A stretch of DNA of 5,501 nt from Pseudomonadota bacterium. GTDB lineage: Bacteria > Pseudomonadota > Gammaproteobacteria > Burkholderiales > Casimicrobiaceae. Below, piece after piece: positions 1 through 5,501 of this stretch (position 1 is its first letter; each line of letters opens with the position of its first letter). The position numbers and the translations under genes are program-made. The stretch covers positions 1 to 5,501 of the forward strand of contig JAKPSO010000087.1 of the NCBI GenBank assembly GCA_029571495.1, given 5' to 3'. The notes below the pieces were generated by a model. The model was not told where the DNA came from, made no database searches, and worked only from the letters and a program-made list of their open reading frames with translations.

Positions 1-1
1 T

Positions 2-1141
2 TTGAACCTCGCCGCCAACGCGATCAAGTTCACGCATGCGGGGCGCGTCGCTGTGAATTTTTCGCTGACAGATGATCCGACCATTGCCGATGTGCATTGG
101 TTGCGTGGCGAAGTCATCGACACGGGCATCGGCATCGCACCGGAACGCGTGGGAAAGATTTTCGATGCGTTCGTTCAGGCCGATGCATCTGTGTCACGTA
201 AGTACGGCGGCACCGGTCTCGGACTGGCGATCACGCAGCGACTCATTGCAACGCTCGGCGGCGAAATCCACGTCGAAAGCGCGGTCGGTTCAGGCTCACG
301 CTTCGTCTTCCGAGTGCCGCTTGGCGTGGGAGTCGAAGCGCCGAAACGGTCCGTAGCGCGTGCCATCGACAGCCTAGAAGCGCGGCTTGATGATCTGCGC
401 ATACTCGTCGTCGAAGACAACGAAATCAATCAGGCCCTGATCGTTCGGCTTCTTGAGCGACGCGGTGCTAGCGTGGTCTTAGCAAGCTCTGGGAAGGAAG
501 CGCTGCAACAGCTGCCTACGCAGACGTTCGACATCATGCTTCTCGACATTCAGATGCCGGAGATGGACGGTGTGACTTTGCTGCATGAAATACGACGACG
601 CCACCCATTAGTCAAAACGCCAGCATTGGCGATTACTGCGCACGCGACGGACGGATATAGCGAAACCTGTATTGCGTCGGGTTTTGATGGCTATGTTGCA
701 AAACCCTATTCAAACGCATCGTTGGTGTCGGCCATCCTCGCGGGCGTGGATCGAGCACCCGTATCAAGATTTGACGAAAAATCGGACGTCGCGATGCCGA
801 CCGAATCGTGCGTGGGTCGATTCGAGTATGGCTTAGCCAAGCTCGAATACGATGCAGAACTTTTTCGAGCAGCCGCTGCGAAATTCGTGGCGCACATTCC
901 GCGTCTGGTGGGCGGTTTGCGCGACGCGCAGCGTGGCAATGATTTCGTGGCGACCTCGGCGATCGCGCACCAACTCAAGAGCATTTGGCATCTATTTGCC
1001 AGAAGTGAAGATCGCGAGGCCGCCGCCAAACTCGACGCGCTCGCGCAGCTTCAGGCGGACGACACGTGGCCCTTGTGCTCGTCGCTCATAGCGGCGCTGG
1101 AGACCACGCGCGACGAACTGCAACAGTTTTTGGCGCAATAA
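2..1141 (+). CDS. Hybrid sensor histidine kinase, C-terminal part (HATPase-REC-Hpt), 5' truncated by window edge
   Basis: This is the 3' 379 codons of a membrane-signalling kinase; sensor and dimerisation/phospho-His domains lie left of the window, so the leading TTG is an internal Leu codon, not a start. Residues are numbered from base 2. Residues 1-108 are the ATP-binding domain: N box NLAANAIKFT, G1 box DTGIGIA (40-46), F box around IFDAFVQAD, and G2 box GGTGLGLAI (69-77). Residues 132-250 are a receiver with acidic pair E138/D139, phospho-acceptor D182 in LLDIQMPEMDG, T212 and K234 (KPY). Residues about 275-375 form an Hpt-like helical domain with H323 in AHQLKS; the usual Gly after HxLK is Ser here. 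By family knowledge the phosphate passes from the kinase His to D182, then H323, then a separate regulator. That regulator is most simply the one encoded 3 bases downstream. Domain calls are secure; the signal sensed cannot be known. Confidence 0.95.
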   Translation: MNLAANAIKFTHAGRVAVNFSLTDDPTIADVHWLRGEVIDTGIGIAPERVGKIFDAFVQADASVSRKYGGTGLGLAITQRLIATLGGEIHVESAVGSGSRFVFRVPLGVGVEAPKRSVARAIDSLEARLDDLRILVVEDNEINQALIVRLLERRGASVVLASSGKEALQQLPTQTFDIMLLDIQMPEMDGVTLLHEIRRRHPLVKTPALAITAHATDGYSETCIASGFDGYVAKPYSNASLVSAILAGVDRAPVSRFDEKSDVAMPTESCVGRFEYGLAKLEYDAELFRAAAAKFVAHIPRLVGGLRDAQRGNDFVATSAIAHQLKSIWHLFARSEDREAAAKLDALAQLQADDTWPLCSSLIAALETTRDELQQFLAQ

Positions 1142-1144
1142 ACC

Positions 1145-1864
1145 ATGGCAACCGTTCTGACTGAGTCGTCACAATCCGCTGAGCACGTCTTGTTGGTCGA
1201 GGACGACGAAGTCTTCGCGCTCATCATGCAGCGAACGCTCGCGAAGAACGGCTACGAAGTGACTGTGATGCACGATGCGCCGGGAGTCGAGGCTTGCGTA
1301 CTGACCGAATCATTCGCCGCATTGATCGTCGATGGCAATTTGCCGTCCGGAGACGGATTTGAGTTGTGCCGAAAACTGCGCCCGCGTTTCGGCGGCATCA
1401 TCATGCTTTTGACCGGGCGCGACGACGACTTGGATGAGCTCATGGGGCTTGAACTCGGTGCCGATGACTACGTGCGCAAACCCGCAGAGCCGCGTCTCGT
1501 GCTTGCGCGCTTGAAGGCGCACCTGCGTCGCCATGCGCGCGCGCATGCGCCGAGCGCCAACGTCTCAGTGCTGACATTCGGCGACATCAAAATCGATGTC
1601 GAACGACGTGAAGTCACGCGTAGCGGCAGCGCCGTCGTCCTCACTGACGCAGAGTTCGATCTATTGGTTGCGCTCGCGTCGCGCGCTGGCGAAATCGTCG
1701 ATCGCGACACGCTGTTCCAAGGCACGCGTGGCGTTGAATACGACGGCCTAGACCGCTCCATTGACATGCGTGTCTCACGGTTGCGCAAATTGCTGGGCGA
1801 CGACCCGGTGCAACCGCGGATCATCAAAACCGTGCGCGGGCGCGGCTACCTATTCGCGCGCTAA
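1145..1864 (+). CDS. OmpR/PhoB-family winged-helix response regulator
   Basis: A 239-residue cytoplasmic transcription factor of normal length for the family. Residues 14-129 are the receiver: acidic E19/D20/D21 in LLVEDDE, phospho-acceptor D63 in LIVDGNLPSGDG, T90 in LLTGRDDD, and K112 in GADDYVRKP. Residues about 142-239 are the Trans_reg_C winged helix, with TDAEFDLLVALASRAGEIV, the recognition-helix region DGLDRSIDMRVSRLRKLLGD (RstA/OmpR-like) and the terminal wing RIIKTVRGRGYLF. The ATG at 1145 gives a receiver beginning close to the N-terminus. No convincing Shine-Dalgarno precedes it, and the gap to the kinase stop is 3 bases, so translational coupling is likely. All phosphorylation residues are present. 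It is the probable output of the upstream phosphorelay. Control of the downstream pilus genes is inferred from position and from the repeats at 1888-1917. The specific orthologue is not identified. Confidence 0.96.
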   Translation: MATVLTESSQSAEHVLLVEDDEVFALIMQRTLAKNGYEVTVMHDAPGVEACVLTESFAALIVDGNLPSGDGFELCRKLRPRFGGIIMLLTGRDDDLDELMGLELGADDYVRKPAEPRLVLARLKAHLRRHARAHAPSANVSVLTFGDIKIDVERREVTRSGSAVVLTDAEFDLLVALASRAGEIVDRDTLFQGTRGVEYDGLDRSIDMRVSRLRKLLGDDPVQPRIIKTVRGRGYLFAR

Positions 1865-1871
1865 CGCCATG

Positions 1872-1889
1872 CGGCGCAAATTAGCGCCG
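1872..1889 (+). terminator. GC-rich inverted repeat after the regulator gene, weak terminator or operator
   Basis: CGGCGC (1872-1877) and GCGCCG (1884-1889) form a perfect 6-bp stem around the loop AAATTA, 7 bases after the regulator stop. No T-run follows (the next bases are TGACACTTCG), so it is not a canonical Rho-independent terminator. It could slow transcription, protect the 3' end of the regulator mRNA, or serve as a palindromic protein site. Confidence covers a terminator role; the inverted repeat itself is plain in the sequence. Confidence 0.3.
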
Positions 1890-1917
1890 TGACACTTCGT
1901 GACAATCGCTGACCATC
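1888..1917 (+). promoter_or_regulatory. Three 10-base tandem repeats, candidate OmpR/PhoB-type operator
   Basis: CGTGACACTT, CGTGACAATC and GCTGACCATC follow each other with no gap. The core GTGACA / GTGACA / CTGACC starts at 1889, 1899 and 1909. OmpR/PhoB-family regulators bind as head-to-tail dimers to direct repeats spaced about one helical turn (10-11 bases). The array lies between a regulator gene of this family and the pilus operon. Its use by this regulator is inferred. The third unit is degenerate, and three short repeats can occur by chance. Confidence 0.45.
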
Positions 1918-1927
1918 GCGCTACATA
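1899..1927 (+). promoter_or_regulatory. Weak candidate promoter for the pilus operon
   Basis: GTGACA (1899-1904) is one mismatch from the sigma-70 -35 consensus and lies 17 bases before TACATA (1922-1927), which fits the -10 consensus poorly. TACATT (1926-1931) is a slightly better -10, and lies 11 bases past the third repeat, as in activator-dependent PhoB-type promoters. Neither is strong, which would suit activation by a bound regulator. The transcription start cannot be fixed from sequence. Confidence 0.2.
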
Positions 1928-2023
1928 CATTGCGCTCGATAGCGGGAAAAATTCATTTCATCGGATGCGCACTTGAACACAGATCAAGACAGCGCAAGCG
2001 ACATGAAAACCCCAATCACTATC

Positions 2024-2029
2024 AAGGAA
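2024..2029 (+). promoter_or_regulatory. Strong ribosome binding site for the pilin gene
   Basis: AAGGAA lies 6 bases before the ATG at 2036. It decides the start: in-frame upstream alternatives (TTG 1973, ATG 2003) lack such a site and would put a charged extension in front of a typical signal peptide. It is the only clear Shine-Dalgarno among the gene starts visible here. Confidence 0.8.
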
Positions 2030-2035
2030 AATTGT

Positions 2036-2494
2036 ATGAAATCGTCACGTATCCTCATCGCTGCACTTATCGCTGCCGCAACCTCTTCTGCATTCGCCGC
2101 TGACCAAGCCGACGTTCGTGTCACGGCTTCGGTGCTGAACAACTGCAAAATCATCAGCACCAAAGACATCAACTTCGGCGCGCTCGACCCAGCTGCTGCT
2201 ACCGACCGTTCGGCCAACGGCGCTGTTAGCTTCGTTTGCACGAAGAACGTTGATTACGCACTCTCCGCCGATCAAGGTGCCAACTTTGACAGCGCGTCGA
2301 AGCGTCGTCAAATGAAAGGTGGCGACAAGGACTTCCTGCCGTACGCGCTCGTACAAGACGCGTTCAGCGGCAAAGGCGCGGGCTTCAGCACGCCGCTTAA
2401 CGTCACGCTGACCGCGAACGTTGCCGGCAATGACTACAAAGACCTGCCTGCTGCTGACTACGCCGACCTGCTCCGCGTAACCCTCAAGCCCTAA
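2036..2494 (+). CDS. Spore coat U domain (SCPU) pilin of an archaic chaperone-usher pilus, Csu type
   Basis: A 152-residue secreted structural subunit. Residues 1-21 are a Sec signal peptide (charged KSSR, a hydrophobic Ala/Ile-rich core, and AFA before A22 as the probable cleavage site). The mature protein has the family's layout: N-terminal strand DVRVTASVLNNCKI, then INFGALDP, then VSFVCTKN, with C37 and C68 well placed for the disulfide of this fold. RRQMKGGDKDFLPYALVQD and the closing DYADLLRVTLKP match the later strands of SCPU proteins. Pilins of this kind are held in the periplasm by a chaperone and polymerised at the usher by donor-strand exchange, and both partner genes follow directly. 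Codon choice is skewed as in highly expressed genes (Arg 5 of 6 CGT; Asn 8 of 9 AAC), which suits a major shaft subunit. Family resemblance is to CsuA/B-type proteins; no one-to-one orthologue is claimed. Confidence 0.88.
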   Translation: MKSSRILIAALIAAATSSAFAADQADVRVTASVLNNCKIISTKDINFGALDPAAATDRSANGAVSFVCTKNVDYALSADQGANFDSASKRRQMKGGDKDFLPYALVQDAFSGKGAGFSTPLNVTLTANVAGNDYKDLPAADYADLLRVTLKP

Positions 2495-2507
2495 TCGGCT
2501 CCATTGA

Positions 2508-2547
2508 AGCGCGTTCGGTGAGCCCGCAAAGCTCACCGACACGCGCT
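2508..2547 (+). promoter_or_regulatory. Intercistronic hairpin between pilin and chaperone genes
   Basis: The left arm AGCGCGTTCGGTGAGC (2508-2523) pairs with 2531-2547 through 16 base pairs, with a single bulged C at 2540 and a 7-base loop CCGCAAA. It starts 14 bases after the pilin stop. No T-run follows, so full Rho-independent termination is unlikely. In the E. coli pap operon a hairpin after the major pilin gene helps keep pilin mRNA abundant relative to downstream genes. The same role (3' stabilisation, processing or partial termination) is inferred here. Confidence 0.7.
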
Positions 2548-2582
2548 CGCAACCGCCATAAACACATCCATCATTTCTGATC

Positions 2583-3323
2583 ATGATCACTTCCCGCACT
2601 ATCCGTCAATTGTTTGTCACAACGTTGCTCGGCGCGCTCCCAGCCATCGCGCTTGCTGCGAACTTTGGAGTCAGCCCGCTCAGCGTGGACCTAACGACGC
2701 AGCAACGCTCGGCGGTGATCACGGTCAGCAATGACGACAGCAAAGTCATTCAACTCAAAGTGCACGCGATGCGCTGGACACAAAACGCCGCGGGTGAGGA
2801 CCAATATCAGCCTACTGAGGATTTAGTGTTTTTTCCGAAACGCCTAGAAATCAAACCCGGCGAACAACGTATCGTTCGCGCCGGTCTGCCCGCCTCCCCG
2901 ATTGCCGGAGACGAGCGTGCATATCGACTCTTTGTCGAAGAATTGCCGCCCGTAGAACTACCCACCGACGGACAAACGAAGCTCTCCGTGCTGCTCTCGT
3001 TTGCGCTTCCAGTTTTCGTAGCGCCGACGTTGGCCAATTCAAAATTAGACATTCAAGCCGCTGAACTATCCACCGACGGAACGCTCAAGATGCAGGTAGC
3101 GAACGTTGGAGGGTCGAGAGCGAGAATCTCGCGTGTGATCTCGGACGACGGAAAGCTCGCGTCGGAATCGGTCTCTTCGCGCTACATTTTTCCGACTGTG
3201 GCAAAGACGATCACAGCGAAGCTCGGCAAAGACGCGTGCAAGGCTGCGCCCAAGCGCGTCAAGGTTGAACTAGACAACCAACTCATCGAAGTGAACATCT
3301 CCAACAGCCACTGCGCGTCTTAA
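2583..3323 (+). CDS. Periplasmic pilus chaperone, PapD-like, archaic (Csu) type
   Basis: A 246-residue precursor. Residues 1-25 are a signal peptide (TSRTIRQL, a hydrophobic core, cleavage after ALA). The N-terminal immunoglobulin-like domain (about 27-145) shows FGVSPLSVDL, the paired-strand segment SAVITVSNDDSKVIQLKVHA, EDLVFFPKRLEIKPGEQRIV, and the signature ERAYRLFVEELPP (111-123), whose YRLFVEELP form is typical of archaic chaperones. Residues 131-148 alternate hydrophobic side chains (L134, V136, L138, F140), as expected of the G1 strand donated to the pilin groove. The C-terminal domain (about 152-246) contains C219 and C244, which may form a disulfide. The protein should bind and fold the upstream pilin and hand it to the usher. 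The ATG at 2583 gives the complete signal peptide but has no Shine-Dalgarno. Spacing is 88 bases from the pilin and 43 to the usher, consistent with one operon. Confidence 0.93.
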   Translation: MITSRTIRQLFVTTLLGALPAIALAANFGVSPLSVDLTTQQRSAVITVSNDDSKVIQLKVHAMRWTQNAAGEDQYQPTEDLVFFPKRLEIKPGEQRIVRAGLPASPIAGDERAYRLFVEELPPVELPTDGQTKLSVLLSFALPVFVAPTLANSKLDIQAAELSTDGTLKMQVANVGGSRARISRVISDDGKLASESVSSRYIFPTVAKTITAKLGKDACKAAPKRVKVELDNQLIEVNISNSHCAS

Positions 3324-3366
3324 GTGCGCTGACGCTGCTGATCGTCTTTCATTGCACTGACTCATC

Positions 3367-5501
3367 ATGCTGCGTCATTTTTTTCGGCTGTGCGTAACGT
3401 TTGCGCTTTGCGCGGCGCAACACAGCTTCGGCGAAGAAATGATCGTGGCACTGCGAGTGAACGGTCAAGGCCGTGGCGAAGCGTTGATCGACACGCAGCC
3501 TGATGGCAGCGTACGAATCGGAACCGCAGACGCAGCAAAACTTGGCTTCACCGCGCAGCGAATGCAGGGCCTCGCGAGCAAGGCGGAGATGATCGTGCTA
3601 TCCAGCGCTGCCGATTTGACCGTGAAGTTGGACTTAGATGCACTGAGTCTCGACATCACAGCTGCAGCGGAATGGTTTGAAAGAAACGTACTGTCGTTAA
3701 GTAGCCGTAGCAAGGCCGCGGTCTCATCGATGCAGGACACGCACGCGTGGCTCAACTACTCGCTCGCGTCTCAAGTCGCAACGTCGGCGCGTCCCGGCGC
3801 CAACGTGGATACCAATCTCGTGGTCTCACACGGAGCGTGGACCCTCCGCAGCGATCAAAATGCCGCATTCAGATCAAGTGCCGTTGCGCTGCAACGAACC
3901 CACAGCAGCCTCGCGTACGACGACCTCGCTGCGTTGACACGCGTGTCAGTGGGCGACGTTGTCCCCTCTTACGGCCTCGGAACCACGACCGCCAAGGTAT
4001 TTGGTTTGCAATGGTCACGTCGTTTCGAATTTGATCCCAGCATCAATTCACAGCCCACCTTTCAGTGGTCTGGTCAGGCGCTCACGCCGTCTACGGTTGA
4101 TGTGTTTGTTGATGGCGTTCGTGCGAAGACGTTTAGCGTTGCGCCGGGGCCATTTGACTTGCGTGATCTGGCCTATTTCGGTGGGCTTCGCAACGTTGAA
4201 GTCGTCATCCGGGATCGCGCTGGCGTTGAAACCCGACGCAACGTTCCGTATTACTTTTCGACAGACATGCTGGCCGCTGGTCGCGACAGTTTTGACCTGT
4301 CACTCGGCGCGCCAGAAGGCGCGCGTCAGGCGCGCGAATGGGTGCTCGCGGGTCAGTACCGCCGCGGCATGAATGACTACTTGACGCTCGGCGTCGGTGC
4401 TGAAGCCAAGCAAACCTACCACGCCGCGCGCTTTGACGCAGGCATTCGACACGAGTTGATCGGCGCAGCGACACTCGGGACAGCATTGAGCCAATCGCGA
4501 GGAGAGAGAGTCCGTGCCGCAGCCACGCTTTCGCACAGTTGGAGCAGCGGACGCCTGTCCTCACAGCTTGCAGGCTCATGGCAGCAAGAGGGCTTCGGTG
4601 TGGACCGCGAGACGATGGCGTCGACAACGCCCGCCCGACAAGCGCTCAGGCAGATCAGCGCGGGTGCTGCGTATTCGTTTGATCACCAACGTAGCGCATC
4701 AATCAATTTCTCTCGATCCGCCTTTAGTAACGGCGAACGCGAAGGCCTCGCTTCGGTTCGCATCGCACAAGGATGGGGGCGCAGCAGCAGCGTTTGGCTG
4801 TCCCTCGCACGAACTCAGCACGACAACAATCTAACTACCGCGATTTCGCTAGGTATTTCGGTCCCGCTTGGTGCGGAATGGTCAGTTTCAGGCACCTACG
4901 CGAAGGCTTCAGCAGAGCCAATCACGCAATCGCTGCGCGCCTCGCGGAGCAAGTCCGACAGCGAATGGGCGGACGTGCGAATCGCGGCCGAACATCGTGG
5001 CAGCAACACTACCTTGGATGGCTTTGCGCAGCGACCATTTGCGGCAGGATTGCTTGCCGTAGCGGCCCGCGCAGACAACAGTGCGAATCAAACGGATGTC
5101 ACCGGCGAATTCCGATTTTCCGGCGCGTTAGCCTGGGCGGATACACGTGTGTGGTGGTCGCGGCCCATCGCGCAGGCGTTTGCGCTGGTCGATGCGGCGA
5201 GGGTGCCCGGCGTTCGCGTGACGCACAACAATCAGCTCGTCGGGCGCACCGATGCAACAGGAAAATTGTTACTGCCCAATCTCGCAGCATTCACCGCGAA
5301 CCAAATCCGAATTGATGATCGCGACATTCCGATGGAGATTGAACTGGCGAACGTACAACAAGAAATCGCTCCGCGCATGTTCGCGGGCGCGAAGGCAATT
5401 TTTTCTGGCAAACGCGTCTCCGCCGTCGCGGGGGCATTTCAAATAGCCACGAGCGGCGACACGAGTGCGCCGTCCCTCGCTGCTGCGCAAATCACTGCAA
5501 C
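3367..5501 (+). CDS. Outer-membrane usher of an archaic chaperone-usher pilus, 3' truncated by window edge
   Basis: The frame is open without a stop for 711 codons to the right edge. Residues 1-22 are a signal peptide (MLRHFFRL, hydrophobic core, SFG before E23). Residues about 24-115 are the periplasmic N-domain that receives chaperone-pilin complexes (IVALRVNGQGRGE, DGSVRIG, LDLDALSLDI). The 24-strand barrel starts near 127 (AWLNYSLA) and includes VSVGDVVPSYG (193-203). The plug lies at about 230-310: PTFQWSG, VDVFVDGVRAKTF, GPFDLRDL (261-268), VEVVIRDRAG, PYYFSTDML. From about 605 the C-terminal domain begins, with FALVDA, VPGVRV and VGRTDATGKLLLPNL. Ushers of this group usually run about 750-850 residues, so only a short tail is missing. 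It forms the pore that polymerises and secretes the pilin. An in-frame TGA at 3358 makes ATG 3367 the first ATG; no Shine-Dalgarno is visible. Confidence 0.93.
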   Translation, partial: MLRHFFRLCVTFALCAAQHSFGEEMIVALRVNGQGRGEALIDTQPDGSVRIGTADAAKLGFTAQRMQGLASKAEMIVLSSAADLTVKLDLDALSLDITAAAEWFERNVLSLSSRSKAAVSSMQDTHAWLNYSLASQVATSARPGANVDTNLVVSHGAWTLRSDQNAAFRSSAVALQRTHSSLAYDDLAALTRVSVGDVVPSYGLGTTTAKVFGLQWSRRFEFDPSINSQPTFQWSGQALTPSTVDVFVDGVRAKTFSVAPGPFDLRDLAYFGGLRNVEVVIRDRAGVETRRNVPYYFSTDMLAAGRDSFDLSLGAPEGARQAREWVLAGQYRRGMNDYLTLGVGAEAKQTYHAARFDAGIRHELIGAATLGTALSQSRGERVRAAATLSHSWSSGRLSSQLAGSWQQEGFGVDRETMASTTPARQALRQISAGAAYSFDHQRSASINFSRSAFSNGEREGLASVRIAQGWGRSSSVWLSLARTQHDNNLTTAISLGISVPLGAEWSVSGTYAKASAEPITQSLRASRSKSDSEWADVRIAAEHRGSNTTLDGFAQRPFAAGLLAVAARADNSANQTDVTGEFRFSGALAWADTRVWWSRPIAQAFALVDAARVPGVRVTHNNQLVGRTDATGKLLLPNLAAFTANQIRIDDRDIPMEIELANVQQEIAPRMFAGAKAIFSGKRVSAVAGAFQIATSGDTSAPSLAAAQITA

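Noticed and set aside
1973..2035. Longer pilin starts at TTG 1973 or ATG 2003
   Set aside because: They would add a polar, charged extension before a clear signal peptide and lack the AAGGAA site found 6 bases before ATG 2036.
2578..2589. Perfect 12-base palindrome TGATCATGATCA over the chaperone start codon
   Set aside because: Short, AT-containing and built from the repeated TGATCA/ATGATC words; no second copy nearby and no reason to prefer a regulatory role over chance.
2045..2599. Minus-strand open frame of 184 codons across the pilin gene
   Set aside because: It lies opposite a well-supported gene, has no recognisable domain, and its composition is that of the antisense of the pilin.
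3324..3366. Possible hairpin or promoter in the chaperone-usher gap
   Set aside because: Only a 5-bp AGTGC/GCACT pairing with a long loop, and no promoter-like hexamers; best read as a plain operon spacer.
4205..4627. Minus-strand open frame of 140 codons inside the usher
   Set aside because: Arg/Ser-rich low-complexity translation with no motif; a shadow of the usher barrel region.
4773..5315. Plus-strand open frame of 180 codons inside the usher
   Set aside because: It is out of frame with the usher, rich in Arg/Ala/Cys with no domain, while the usher frame over the same bases encodes recognisable barrel and C-terminal domain sequence.
1..5501. tRNA, rRNA, CRISPR arrays, insertion sequences or attachment sites
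   Set aside because: No cloverleaf-like segment, regular spaced repeats, transposase-like frame or terminal inverted repeats were seen; the window is nearly all coding.

Overview
The window reads as a Gram-negative proteobacterial chromosome segment of moderately high GC. Both the phosphorelay proteins and the chaperone-usher secretion genes are of a kind found in beta- and gammaproteobacteria. The sequence alone does not fix a genus. All supported genes lie on the + strand and fill almost the whole window.

Region 1 (2-1864) is a signalling pair. The 3' part of a hybrid sensor histidine kinase carries an ATPase domain, a receiver and a C-terminal Hpt domain, and enters from the left edge. 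It is followed after 3 bases by an OmpR/PhoB-type winged-helix response regulator. Together they can form a His-Asp-His-Asp phosphorelay ending in DNA binding.

Region 2 (1865-2035) is a 171-base intergenic stretch. It holds a GC-rich inverted repeat just after the regulator stop and three GTGACA-like repeats spaced exactly 10 bases apart. That spacing is what an OmpR/PhoB-family tandem operator would look like. A strong ribosome binding site precedes the next gene.

Region 3 (2036-5501) is an archaic (Csu-type) chaperone-usher pilus operon: a small secreted spore-coat-U-domain pilin, a periplasmic PapD-like chaperone, and an outer-membrane usher. The usher reading frame runs without a stop from 3367 to the right edge, so its end and any tip adhesin lie outside the window. 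Pilin and chaperone are separated by a 16-bp-stem hairpin without a T-run. Only the pilin has a good Shine-Dalgarno sequence and highly-expressed-gene codon choice, which suggests the operon is built to make far more pilin than chaperone or usher.

The working model is that the phosphorelay controls assembly of a surface pilus. The control link is inferred from adjacency and the repeat array and is not shown directly. The protein families are known ones. The less ordinary points are the single pilin gene ahead of the chaperone, the candidate operator, and the intercistronic hairpin.
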